DNA from: Candidatus Babeliaceae bacterium
Lineage (GTDB): Bacteria; Babelota; Babeliae; Babelales; Babelaceae
Length of the DNA: 64,000 bases
NCBI GenBank assembly: GCA_007116155.1
Contig: SKJC01000002.1
Coordinates: 124,001-188,000, forward strand
Reading direction: 5' to 3'
Part shown: piece after piece, positions 25,757 to 35,304 of the stretch
Position numbering within the stretch: the first letter of the stretch is position 1
How the letters are laid out: every line of letters starts with the position of its first letter
Made by a program: the position numbers and the translations under genes
Notes under the pieces: model-generated
The model's database searches: none
Seen by the model: only the letters and a program-made list of their open reading frames with translations
Told to the model about the DNA's origin: nothing

Positions 25757-26512
25757 CTAGATACCATACGATACATTGCTATTCTCCTCTAGATGCAAGA
25801 ACCATTGATATACACGATCAACAAATACTTCATCCGACTCCTGCTCAGCTACATACATTTCCGGCCCAACAAATGCAACAAGTCTATGGCTTACCACACG
25901 CCACGCCGCAGGCAAATAGACGAGCCCGTTATACGGCATATAAATAGGAACAACTGGTCGTTGCAATGTACGCGCTGCTAGAGCAAATCCTCGCATAAAA
26001 GAGTGCACTGTACCATCATTAAACCGACCAGCTTCAGGAAAAAGAGCCAAGTGCAATCCATATTTTTCTGCATGTCGCAATCCACGCATAAAACCACGAG
26101 CCGCCTCTGCGGGGCGTGCTGGATTAACCGCAAAAAGAAGATTTCTAACAATAAACCCGAAAATAGGCATTTTTGCATAATATGATAAAGCATACCAAAT
26201 GTGTGGCCGCCCATTGAACATTGCGCCTATTAAAAAAATATCAATTAATGATTGATGATTACCAATAATAATAATTGGTTTTTCCAACGAGACCTGCTCG
26301 CCCGTGACAACAATAGGAACCAAAAAAGACGCTAAAGCACTTTTATAAAAAATATCTAACAACCAAAAAACTACTCCTGATCGTGTATAACATCGCCTTG
26401 GAGCAGCAACTAATACGCACACAAGAGGAATGCCTACAACTATAAAGACAGCAACAAAAGAACAATAGACACATACCGAAAAAAATAATTGCTCTAACCG
26501 TAATCGATTCAT
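25757..26512 (-). CDS. plsC: 1-acylglycerol-3-phosphate acyltransferase
   Basis: This enzyme adds the second acyl chain to make phosphatidic acid. The 251-residue protein has an N-terminal membrane anchor, the catalytic NHQSLID (HX4D) at about residue 84, and the substrate-binding FPEAGRFNDG, a variant of FPEGTR. A final motif VVPIYMPYNG follows. It sits alone, with 120 bases of non-coding sequence before the M23 gene. Confidence 0.88.
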   Translation of the reverse strand: MNRLRLEQLFFSVCVYCSFVAVFIVVGIPLVCVLVAAPRRCYTRSGVVFWLLDIFYKSALASFLVPIVVTGEQVSLEKPIIIIGNHQSLIDIFLIGAMFNGRPHIWYALSYYAKMPIFGFIVRNLLFAVNPARPAEAARGFMRGLRHAEKYGLHLALFPEAGRFNDGTVHSFMRGFALAARTLQRPVVPIYMPYNGLVYLPAAWRVVSHRLVAFVGPEMYVAEQESDEVFVDRVYQWFLHLEENSNVSYGI

Positions 26513-26587
26513 ACCACCCCCTTTTTATAAGATTCATTCTATCAAAAACTACTCTCGATAATCCAGGCACTAAAAAAGTTGCCGAAA

Positions 26588-26616
26588 TAAAAAAGGCAGG
26601 GTTTTTCAACCCTGCC
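26588..26616 (-). terminator. rho-independent terminator of rpsI
   Basis: Minus-strand arms of 9 bases (26616-26608 and 26603-26595) pair perfectly around a GAAA tetraloop and are followed by six T residues. It lies 33 bases after the rpsI stop. Confidence 0.88.
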
Positions 26617-26648
26617 CAATCTTCTATCACAAGAAGTAATATAAGATA

Positions 26649-27080
26649 TTAACGCTTTACAAACTGGAACTTACGACGAGCCCCACGCTGACCATACTTC
26701 TTACGCTCCTTAACGCGAGCGTCAACAGTTAATAATCCATGAGCACGTAACTCAGGCCTTAATTCTTCGTTAAGCGCAAGCAATGCACGGGAAATGCCAA
26801 GCTTAACAGCATCAGCCTGTCCGCGTAGACCACCGCCGCAAACAATAACTTCTGCATCACAATCTTTTGCTTGAGCTATTGCCTCAAAAGGAACCTTTGC
26901 TGCTAACTGAGCTAAATCCGTATCAAAATACTGTGCAAATGGACGATTGTTAACAATAATTTCTCCGCTGCCCTGGCGCAAATAAACACGAGCAACAGCC
27001 GCTTTGCGACGTCCAACACCATGCGCTAGAGGCGCGCGTGAAACAGGAGTAGCAACCTTCGCTTTCTTTGGTGAAGCCAT
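26649..27080 (-). CDS. rpsI: 30S ribosomal protein uS9
   Basis: The 143-residue protein has the uS9 opening GVGRRKAAVARVYLRQGSGEIIVNNRP and the closing KKYGQRGARRKFQFVKR, whose C-terminal arginine reaches the P site. The start is the ATG at 27080 (MASPKK); an in-frame TTG eight codons upstream has no ribosome site. Its usual upstream partner rplM (uL13) is absent; a tRNA-Thr gene is there instead. Confidence 0.94.
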   Translation of the reverse strand: MASPKKAKVATPVSRAPLAHGVGRRKAAVARVYLRQGSGEIIVNNRPFAQYFDTDLAQLAAKVPFEAIAQAKDCDAEVIVCGGGLRGQADAVKLGISRALLALNEELRPELRAHGLLTVDARVKERKKYGQRGARRKFQFVKR

Positions 27081-27127
27081 AACGTTCTGAATTCCTACAA
27101 ACAAAAAGACACTAACAAATATTTCTC

Positions 27128-27203
27128 TGGAGCCGATGAGCGGATTTGAACCGCCGACCTATTGATTACGAATCAATTGCTCTACCAACTGAGCTACATC
27201 GGC
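27128..27203 (-). tRNA. tRNA-Thr (anticodon CGT)
   Basis: The 76-base sequence has acceptor GCCGATG pairing with CATCGGC, anticodon stem TTGAT/ATCAA with loop TCGTA (anticodon CGT, codon ACG), a TψC loop GGTTCAAATCC and encoded CCA. Confidence 0.93.
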
Positions 27204-27305
27204 ACTACATACCTAAAAAGTATACCAGTTTCAAGAGAGAGCACAACACCCTCCTCGATAAGTAAACACAACAAAAACTTACAAAAAGAGAGCATAAAAT
27301 GGATA

Positions 27306-27758
27306 CTATCGCCGCCCTAAAAAAAAGCTCTCCAAGAGCAATTCCGCCTCACCTTTTAAAACGCCTGCCGTTACATTTTTTAAAAACCCACCATAGAGAA
27401 GATCTTCTGAATCAATAGCCTTTTTATAACCATATATAGGCGACTCACAAGAATATACTAAACGCTCAATACGCGCTAATAAAACAGCACCCAAGCACAT
27501 AATACAAGGCTCTAGCGTCACATAGATCGTACACTGGTCAAGCCGCCAATCCCCTAGAACTTTCTGCGCTTCGCGTATTGCACGAACTTCAGCATGCTCC
27601 AACGAAGATTTTTCCTTTTCCACAAAATTGTATCCTGCACCCAATACATTCCCATCGGGAGCAACAATCACTGCACCAATAGGTACTTCACCACACACAT
27701 ATGCTTTTTTTGCAAGTTCAATAGCCAAACGCATATATTTTTGGTCGCCAAGAATCAT
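27306..27758 (-). CDS. tadA: tRNA adenosine(34) deaminase
   Basis: TadA converts the wobble adenosine of tRNA-Arg(ACG) to inosine. With the start at the ATG at 27758 (MILGDQ), 6 bases after AGGG, the protein is 150 residues, normal for the family. Zinc ligands are H55 with catalytic E57 (HAEVRA), C85 and C88 (EPCIMC). The longer frame upstream adds 30 residues without a ribosome site. Confidence 0.92.
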   Translation of the reverse strand: MILGDQKYMRLAIELAKKAYVCGEVPIGAVIVAPDGNVLGAGYNFVEKEKSSLEHAEVRAIREAQKVLGDWRLDQCTIYVTLEPCIMCLGAVLLARIERLVYSCESPIYGYKKAIDSEDLLYGGFLKNVTAGVLKGEAELLLESFFLGRR

Positions 27759-27971
27759 AAGCATCCCTATGTTAACAAAATATTTATTTAGGCCTATTAG
27801 TAGCTTTTTCCCAATGCTCCTTTCCAAAAAAAAGAACGTAGTATACACTGTTTATGATGTTCTGTTATATCTATATTGTGGCGCTTTGATAAGCATTTTT
27901 CTGTAAAGAATTATATCATACTTAGTATATGAAAGAAAAACCTTACCTTGCTCTTTTTGAAAGGCGTTTGT

Positions 27972-30374
27972 ATGTCATCGCAGTCTCCTGATAGCACGAA
28001 TCCAAAATCAACATACTCTGCCCAGTCTATCCGTGTCATGGAAGGGTTAGAGGCAGTTCGCAAACGTCCCGGGATGTACATTGGTACAACGGGCCCCGCA
28101 GGCCTCCATCACTTGGTATATGAAGTTGTCGACAATTCTGTTGATGAAGCTCTCGGTGGACATTGTGATACCATAACGGTCACGCTCCATGAAGATGGTT
28201 CTTGCTCAGTCCAAGATAATGGGCGAGGCATCCCTACAGAAATACACCAAGAAGAAGGTATTTCTGCCGCAGAGGTCGTTTTAACCAAGCTACATGCTGG
28301 TGGAAAATTTGATAAAGATTCGTATCGATTTTCAGGTGGCTTGCATGGCGTCGGTGTCTCTGTTGTCAATGCATTATCTTCATTGCTACACATTACAATC
28401 TATCGCAATGGAAATATCTACACACAAGAGTACCGCCAGGGTAAGCCGATTAATCGGCTTACCGAAATCGGTACAACAGAAAAACGCGGAACCCTTGTAC
28501 AGTTTCTCCCTGACGCAGAAATTTTTAAAGAGACAACAGAGTTCTCATTTGATCGTTTGGCAAGCCGCTTCCGCGAATTAACGTTCTTGAATAAAGGGTT
28601 GCGCATTACCATTCTTGATGAACGTAACAATGAAGAAGAAAGCTTTTTGTTCGAAGGTGGTATCGTCTCTTTTGTTCAACACATCAATAAGAAAAAAAGC
28701 CCATTAACCGAAGAAATAATCTATCACCGCGAAGAGGGAGCAGACTACGACTTTGAATGTGCCTTACAATACAACAATGGATATGATGAACAGCTCTACT
28801 CCTTTGTAAACAACATTAATACAGCTGATGGCGGCACACATGTCGCCGGGTTTAAAGCTGCCCTGACTAAAGCATGTAACAAACGTGCCCAAGAACTTAA
28901 CTTATTAAAAAAAGATATATCATTTTCAAGTGAAGATGTTCGCGAAGGGCTTGTCTGCGTACTCAGCATAAAAATACCTGAGCCTCAATTTGAAGGCCAA
29001 ACCAAAGGAAAACTAGGCAACAGCGAAGTCAAGGGATTAGTAAGCTCCTGGGCCTTTGCATTTCTTGACAAATACTTTGAAGAAAACCCCACTATCGCCA
29101 AAAAAATTCTACAAAAGGCGGTTATCACGATGCAAGCACGTGATGCTGCACGCAAAGCCCGCGATCTAACACGACGAAAAAACGTCCTTGAATCAACAGT
29201 ATTACCAGGCAAACTTGCAGACTGCTCCTTGGAAGAACCCGCAAAATGCGAATTGTTTATCGTTGAGGGTGACTCGGCTGGCGGATCAGCAAAAAGCGCG
29301 CGCGATCGCTTTACTCAAGCAATACTTCCCCTTAAAGGAAAAATTCTAAACGTTGAAAAAGCGCGCCTAGATAAGGCGCTTGCTAATGAAGAGATAAAAG
29401 CATTAATTGCTGCAGTAGGTGGCGGCGTAAATGAAGAAACATTTGATGCAAGCCGAATTCGTTATCATAAAATCATTCTCATGACAGACGCTGATGTTGA
29501 TGGATCGCACATACGAACGCTGCTCCTAACATTCTTCTTCAGATACATGTGTCCTGTCCTTAATTTAGGATATATTTATATTGCACAACCACCACTCTAT
29601 AAAGTCAAAATAGGACGCAAAGAACAATACCTCAAAGATGAACGCGCATTTACCGCATTCCTTCTTGATTGGGCCGGAGAACACACAAACTTACTACAAG
29701 AGCCAGAAAAGCTAGAAGCTGATGCATGGAAAGATTTATTAGCTAAAATACTCATCTACGAATCTCAGCTCGATGGAGCTGCCCGAGTTTTACACCTGAG
29801 TGATAGTGAAACAGACATGATAGTTGATGCTATAGCGCAATCAAATTGGTTGACAATAGGCGACCTTGCAAGCTTAGTAAATGCAACTAAACAGCATCTT
29901 CCACATTGCACAATAGAGATGTCTGAAGAATCAGAAGTAGAAGCTCTCATAATTGCAGCACAAGACGGTGCCTGGAAAACGCGAGTACCATTAAAAGCTC
30001 TTAAAAGAAATGAAGTCGCATCTCTTATTGAAACTAAAAAAGCTATTGCACAATTATCTACTCCATGGACCATTCAGATTCAAGATACTGATAAGACATT
30101 TTCAGGATCCTCTCCTCGTCAAATCATTATTGGCATCCGTGAACTAAGCAAACCCTCAATGAACGTACAACGCTATAAAGGTCTTGGCGAAATGAACCCA
30201 GAACAATTATGGGAAACAGCAATGGATCCAGCAACACGATCTTTACTAAAAGTCTCAATCGATGATGCAGTAAAGGCAGACCAATGGTTTAGTACGCTTA
30301 TGGGCGATGATGTACAAGGACGAAAAATATTCATTGAAGAACGTGGAAAATTCGCAAAAAACCTCGACGTATAG
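27972..30374 (+). CDS. gyrB: DNA gyrase subunit B
   Basis: This is the ATPase subunit of gyrase, 800 residues. It has the GHKL ATPase motifs EALGGHCDTITV...DNGRGIPTEIH and GGLHGVGVSVVNALS, the TOPRIM motifs EGDSAGGSAKSARDR and MTDADVDGSHIRTLLL, and the closing QRYKGLGEMNPEQLWETAMDP. Between TOPRIM and the end there is an insertion of about 160 residues (about 560-720), as in proteobacterial-type GyrB of about 800 residues. The start ATG at 27972 has AAAGG 7 bases upstream. gyrA is not adjacent. Confidence 0.95.
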   Translation: MSSQSPDSTNPKSTYSAQSIRVMEGLEAVRKRPGMYIGTTGPAGLHHLVYEVVDNSVDEALGGHCDTITVTLHEDGSCSVQDNGRGIPTEIHQEEGISAAEVVLTKLHAGGKFDKDSYRFSGGLHGVGVSVVNALSSLLHITIYRNGNIYTQEYRQGKPINRLTEIGTTEKRGTLVQFLPDAEIFKETTEFSFDRLASRFRELTFLNKGLRITILDERNNEEESFLFEGGIVSFVQHINKKKSPLTEEIIYHREEGADYDFECALQYNNGYDEQLYSFVNNINTADGGTHVAGFKAALTKACNKRAQELNLLKKDISFSSEDVREGLVCVLSIKIPEPQFEGQTKGKLGNSEVKGLVSSWAFAFLDKYFEENPTIAKKILQKAVITMQARDAARKARDLTRRKNVLESTVLPGKLADCSLEEPAKCELFIVEGDSAGGSAKSARDRFTQAILPLKGKILNVEKARLDKALANEEIKALIAAVGGGVNEETFDASRIRYHKIILMTDADVDGSHIRTLLLTFFFRYMCPVLNLGYIYIAQPPLYKVKIGRKEQYLKDERAFTAFLLDWAGEHTNLLQEPEKLEADAWKDLLAKILIYESQLDGAARVLHLSDSETDMIVDAIAQSNWLTIGDLASLVNATKQHLPHCTIEMSEESEVEALIIAAQDGAWKTRVPLKALKRNEVASLIETKKAIAQLSTPWTIQIQDTDKTFSGSSPRQIIIGIRELSKPSMNVQRYKGLGEMNPEQLWETAMDPATRSLLKVSIDDAVKADQWFSTLMGDDVQGRKIFIEERGKFAKNLDV

Positions 30375-30384
30375 CTATAAAACA

Positions 30385-31356
30385 TTGTTTGCACGCATTC
30401 ACGAATTTTGCGTGCAACACAATCTGCTTAAGTCTGATCAAACAATTATTATTGGATTATCAGGAGGACCAGATTCAGTCCTCCTACTCTTAGCCCTCAA
30501 GCACATTGCTCCAACCTATAATCTTACCCTGCATGCAGCACATCTTGATCATGAATGGCGCAAAGAAAGCGCCGACGAAGCACAGTTTTGCAAGGAGCTT
30601 TGTAACCAACTCAATATACCGATCCATATTAAAAAAATTTCTGAAATCACACAGAAATTCCGATCAAATGGCTCAAGAGAAGAGCTTGCCAGAAAATATC
30701 GCTCCTATTTTTTCCATGAGCTTTTCCAGAAGTATAATGCTCAGAGTGTTGCCCTGGCTCATCATCTGGACGACCAAATAGAAACATTCTTTATTCGGCT
30801 TATTCGCGGCAGCACCATTACAGGATTATCGAGCATCAAACCATATGCTTACAGACGTATTAGACCCCTCTTAACCATTCGAAAACAAGAAATTATAACA
30901 TTTTTGACCGACAACAATATTAACTTTTGCGTTGATTCTAGCAATGAATCACTCGAATACTTGCGTAATCGCATACGTCACACACTCATTCCTGCTCTTG
31001 AAAAAACCGATTCCCGTAGCATCAAAACCATTGAAAAAACAATCATATCGCTTCAAGAGACTGACGCTTTTCTACAAGATTATATACAAGAGAAATTACA
31101 TACTCTCACCGACGATGATACAAAAAAACTAGCATTCTCTGCACTTTTACAAGAACCGCAACGCTTTATTCAAACAAGTATAATTTTGCAATGGCTTATT
31201 CAAAACAATATTCCATTTCAACCATCACAAGGCCTCTTAGAAGAAATTAGACGTTTTTTTAGCAATCAAAAAAGTACCACACACAATATTTCTCAACAGT
31301 GGTCTATCAAAAAACATCAAGGCTATGCTACACTCATGCAGCAAGGTAATTCATAA
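30385..31356 (+). CDS. tilS: tRNA(Ile) lysidine synthetase
   Basis: TilS changes the wobble cytidine of the CAU-anticodon tRNA-Ile to lysidine. The PP-loop is GLSGGPDSVLLLLAL, with the family segments LDHEWRKESADEAQF, REELARKYRS, LAHHLDDQIETFFIRLIRGS and the tail box RNRIRHTLIP. The start is uncertain: the frame is open back into gyrB. A TTG at 30385 gives the family-like opening LFARIHEFCVQHNLL but has no clear ribosome site, while GTG 30343 and ATG 30307 would overlap gyrB. The C-terminal domain appears shortened relative to E. coli TilS. Confidence 0.9.
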   Translation: MFARIHEFCVQHNLLKSDQTIIIGLSGGPDSVLLLLALKHIAPTYNLTLHAAHLDHEWRKESADEAQFCKELCNQLNIPIHIKKISEITQKFRSNGSREELARKYRSYFFHELFQKYNAQSVALAHHLDDQIETFFIRLIRGSTITGLSSIKPYAYRRIRPLLTIRKQEIITFLTDNNINFCVDSSNESLEYLRNRIRHTLIPALEKTDSRSIKTIEKTIISLQETDAFLQDYIQEKLHTLTDDDTKKLAFSALLQEPQRFIQTSIILQWLIQNNIPFQPSQGLLEEIRRFFSNQKSTTHNISQQWSIKKHQGYATLMQQGNS

Positions 31357-31380
31357 CAGTAACCTCGCAAGGAGAGTTGC

Positions 31381-32388
31381 ATGTGGGCTGCGCACAAACG
31401 AATGTTTGTTCTTCATAACGAACCTGAGCCAATACAATCACGATCACTACTACTTGCAAGTATTTTTTCCAGCCTCCTCTACGCTCTTTTACTCTTATTT
31501 TTAGGTATGCGTTTTTTTGATCCATACCAAACTCAAAGCCCAATAAAAACAAAAATGCCTGCACCTATAAAGCTTTTACCACAAAAAAAAGACGAATTAA
31601 AATCAGAAAAAGAGCCGGAACCCAAAGCTCCTCTTCCACCGCCTCCTCATCAACAAACACCGGCAGCGTCCCACAAACAACAGCCTCCAACAGAAATACT
31701 CCAACTACCACCAAGACCAACCACTGAAAAAAATGAAATAATTCCAACAGAGCAAGTCGCTCCTCAATCAGCTCCTGAAAGAACAACCCCACTAAAAAAA
31801 ACCAGCGAGAAAACAACAACTACTCAAACACCTAAAAAACGAAATCGTAGACAAACATGGAAGCTCCCCAGCATCAGCGCCCCTGCGGCTCAACGTGAAG
31901 AGCAAAAAACATCCAAGACATCATCAGAGGCTATTCATACGGAATTTGCACAATTTTTAGAAGAAAAAAATGAAAAAACATTGTTTGTGCAATCAAAAAC
32001 CAAAACGAATAATCCTTATTACTGGGGCCAATCGGCCGAAAAAAGCGCGCAACACGCCGAAGATCTATCATTTTTTGACCATTTATGCTTTTCCTTTTGC
32101 GACTTATCCTATCAAAACCAATTACCTCTCGCTGGAATTGTTATCCAACCCCATCCAATTGTAATTATGGTAACCGTAACAAAGAATCGTAAAATAAAAG
32201 ACACCACTATAACGCAAGCATCACCAATACCGCAAATTAATCAACATATTCTTAAACTATTACGACAAATTACACCACCCATTCTCCCAGCCCATCACAC
32301 CGGAGAAGAACTTATTGTTCCTCTCTATATAGAAATGCATGGCAACTCAACAAAAAAGACCCTTTACTTTCAACCACTGCGCAACTAA
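31381..32388 (+). CDS. TonB/TolA-like protein
   Basis: This 335-residue protein has TonB architecture: a short cytoplasmic tail, one transmembrane helix (about residues 24-43), a long Pro-, Lys-, Glu- and Thr-rich linker (about 55-190) and a C-terminal domain of about 90 residues with alpha/beta pattern. The end (VTVTKNRKIKDTTITQASP, then a helix and LIVPLYIEM) resembles the TonB or TolA C-terminal fold. It would link the inner membrane to outer-membrane proteins across the periplasm. No exbB, exbD or tolQR gene is adjacent, so the energiser is unknown. GGAGAG precedes the ATG by 4 bases; it follows tilS by 24 bases. Confidence 0.7.
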   Translation: MWAAHKRMFVLHNEPEPIQSRSLLLASIFSSLLYALLLLFLGMRFFDPYQTQSPIKTKMPAPIKLLPQKKDELKSEKEPEPKAPLPPPPHQQTPAASHKQQPPTEILQLPPRPTTEKNEIIPTEQVAPQSAPERTTPLKKTSEKTTTTQTPKKRNRRQTWKLPSISAPAAQREEQKTSKTSSEAIHTEFAQFLEEKNEKTLFVQSKTKTNNPYYWGQSAEKSAQHAEDLSFFDHLCFSFCDLSYQNQLPLAGIVIQPHPIVIMVTVTKNRKIKDTTITQASPIPQINQHILKLLRQITPPILPAHHTGEELIVPLYIEMHGNSTKKTLYFQPLRN

Positions 32389-32438
32389 ATCTCGATAATT
32401 TTCAATCCATCTTGTTTTTGTTACACTATAAAATATGA

Positions 32439-33623
<1,185 letters not shown>

Positions 33624-33631
33624 AACAATAC

Positions 33632-33664
33632 GGCGCGTAGAGAAACATCTACGCGCCATCTTTT
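33632..33664 (+). terminator. rho-independent terminator of dnaJ
   Basis: Perfect 10-base GC-rich arms (33632-33641 and 33648-33657) flank a 6-base loop and are followed by ATCTTTT. The hairpin also lies just past the stop of the convergent gene at 33674, so it may act in both directions. Confidence 0.75.
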
Positions 33665-33673
33665 GAATATAAA

Positions 33674-34777
33674 TTAATACCGTAATATTGCTGCAATTTT
33701 TTCGTAGTTTTTTAATGAACCCTCATCAAAAAACGTAATACCACCACCCTGTTTTGCAACGGTACTAAGTAAAACATCAACAAGATCATCACTAATATTG
33801 GGCAAGGTAGCATCTGCAGCAAGCATAATACTAGAAGGATCACCCTGATTAATTACACCAGGCACAGAATACCCCTCTTCTACCAAAAGATCTTTAATTC
33901 GACCTTCTTGCGCCATGCGCCACACCGAATGAATTCCAAATGCATGGTGTAATTTCCCTACAGCTAGATCAAATTCTTCCAGTTTTTTTGCTTGCTTCTT
34001 TTGCCAAAGCCCAAGCACTGCTGGCTCTAGCTTATCACCCAAATCAAGCACAGAAAGACGTTCAACATCTCCAGAAAGATATTCAGCTGCCAACACCGGT
34101 TCAATATCACGGAAAAAACTTATATTACGCTCAATCCCTGCTACCACAAGAGGTAAATGCGTATTATGCACAACCTCGTGATATGCTTGCACCACTGAAC
34201 GCATAAATTGTCGCTTATGTTCATCAAAATATTCTGAATCGTGGGGAGAATGCCCAATCATTTCATTATTTACTTTATATTGCATAGCCTCAACATACGG
34301 ACGCTCATACTGCATCGGAAAACCTTTATCAGTAACTTCATGCAATATTCCATCAATTCCACTATAGAGTCGGACTGATTTTTCATTCAGTGTAAGCAAC
34401 CAGTACTGCACCATGCGATGCAAGATACGATCAATCTCACCCATTGCAAAAGTCTTATCGATAATCACTCGGCTCTTCACTGGAACAGGCAATCTAAATA
34501 TCTTCATCATTGAAGCGTTAACAAAAATAGCGATACCATCTTTTGATCGAGCATAATCTATTTTCGCCACAGCCGCATCAATGTGCGGAAATATTTTTTC
34601 CTCAAGCTCTCGACGTGGAAACTCTTCTAATAAACGATCTTTCGCTTCGCGTACCATATTTTTTACCGCAATAGGATCTTGTTCTCGATCAGGCATGGTG
34701 CGATGAGTCCGCACAAAAATAGATACTGATGGATACTCGTTCGCTTGGTATAATAATGAAATATCTTGCCGATTCAT
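33674..34777 (-). CDS. BaeRF-type archaeo-eukaryotic release factor homologue
   Basis: This 367-residue cytoplasmic protein resembles the bacterial relatives of eukaryotic release factor eRF1 (BaeRF, probably the family 3 type), proposed to act on stalled ribosomes. The opening SVSIFVRTHRTMPDREQDPIAVKNMVREA, the central LPLVVAGIERNISFFRDIE and the closing GGGITFFDEGSLKNYEKIAAILRY are characteristic. The eRF1 catalytic GGQ loop is not visible, as is common in this group. Its true function is not established. It is transcribed convergently with dnaJ. Confidence 0.7.
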   Translation of the reverse strand: MNRQDISLLYQANEYPSVSIFVRTHRTMPDREQDPIAVKNMVREAKDRLLEEFPRRELEEKIFPHIDAAVAKIDYARSKDGIAIFVNASMMKIFRLPVPVKSRVIIDKTFAMGEIDRILHRMVQYWLLTLNEKSVRLYSGIDGILHEVTDKGFPMQYERPYVEAMQYKVNNEMIGHSPHDSEYFDEHKRQFMRSVVQAYHEVVHNTHLPLVVAGIERNISFFRDIEPVLAAEYLSGDVERLSVLDLGDKLEPAVLGLWQKKQAKKLEEFDLAVGKLHHAFGIHSVWRMAQEGRIKDLLVEEGYSVPGVINQGDPSSIMLAADATLPNISDDLVDVLLSTVAKQGGGITFFDEGSLKNYEKIAAILRY

Positions 34778-34857
34778 GCGACTCCTTGACTCTCTATTCA
34801 GGAAAGAATGTTTCTAAAAGCAACTATATTCAAGACATGGATACATGGCAAGCAGGC

Positions 34858-35304
34858 TTATCGAATACGCACATGATCTAATACTATATGACTCAATATC
34901 CCTAATAAAAATGAACAACCTAAAAGTGTAAACAACAATAATTGCTCAGGAATATAAAAACCTAACGAAAAAATACCAAAAATAACCAAGATCATCCAAA
35001 GTGAAAAATGATGGAACATCCCCCTATGCCTCGCTTGCAAAACAACAAAGGCAATAAACAGCAACATCAAAACGACATACCAATGTGCTAAAAAACCAGC
35101 GAAAACCATTGCGCCTAATATAAGAAACAGAAACAACATACGCCCCTTGCTATTTGTATCAATATCAGGGGCTAAAGCACCAAGTAAGCAACTTAAAAAA
35201 ACAAAAAACATCTCTGAGGAGTGAGAAACGTGCGGCATAATTAGTAACACCAGTATCACGCTCGGAAGGAGACCACCAAATAAATGAACCTTATAGCCGG
35301 GCAC
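34858..35304 (-). CDS. YdjM-like membrane protein, possible metal hydrolase
   Basis: This 148-residue protein has about four hydrophobic helices and the pattern of the YdjM/DUF457 family: an early YKVHLFGG, then LGALAPDIDT, then ARHRGMFHHF and a late HIVLDHVRIR. The conserved His and Asp residues could form a metal site. The start is placed at a GTG at 35304 (reading MPGYKVHL, the usual family opening) because AAGGA lies 7 bases upstream. It overlaps the SpoIID-type gene by 14 bases. The biological role is unknown. Confidence 0.65.
   Translation of the reverse strand: MPGYKVHLFGGLLPSVILVLLIMPHVSHSSEMFFVFLSCLLGALAPDIDTNSKGRMLFLFLILGAMVFAGFLAHWYVVLMLLFIAFVVLQARHRGMFHHFSLWMILVIFGIFSLGFYIPEQLLLFTLLGCSFLLGILSHIVLDHVRIR

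Noticed and set aside
29765-30073. 102-residue minus-strand frame within gyrB
   Set aside because: Shadow frame of a conserved gene.
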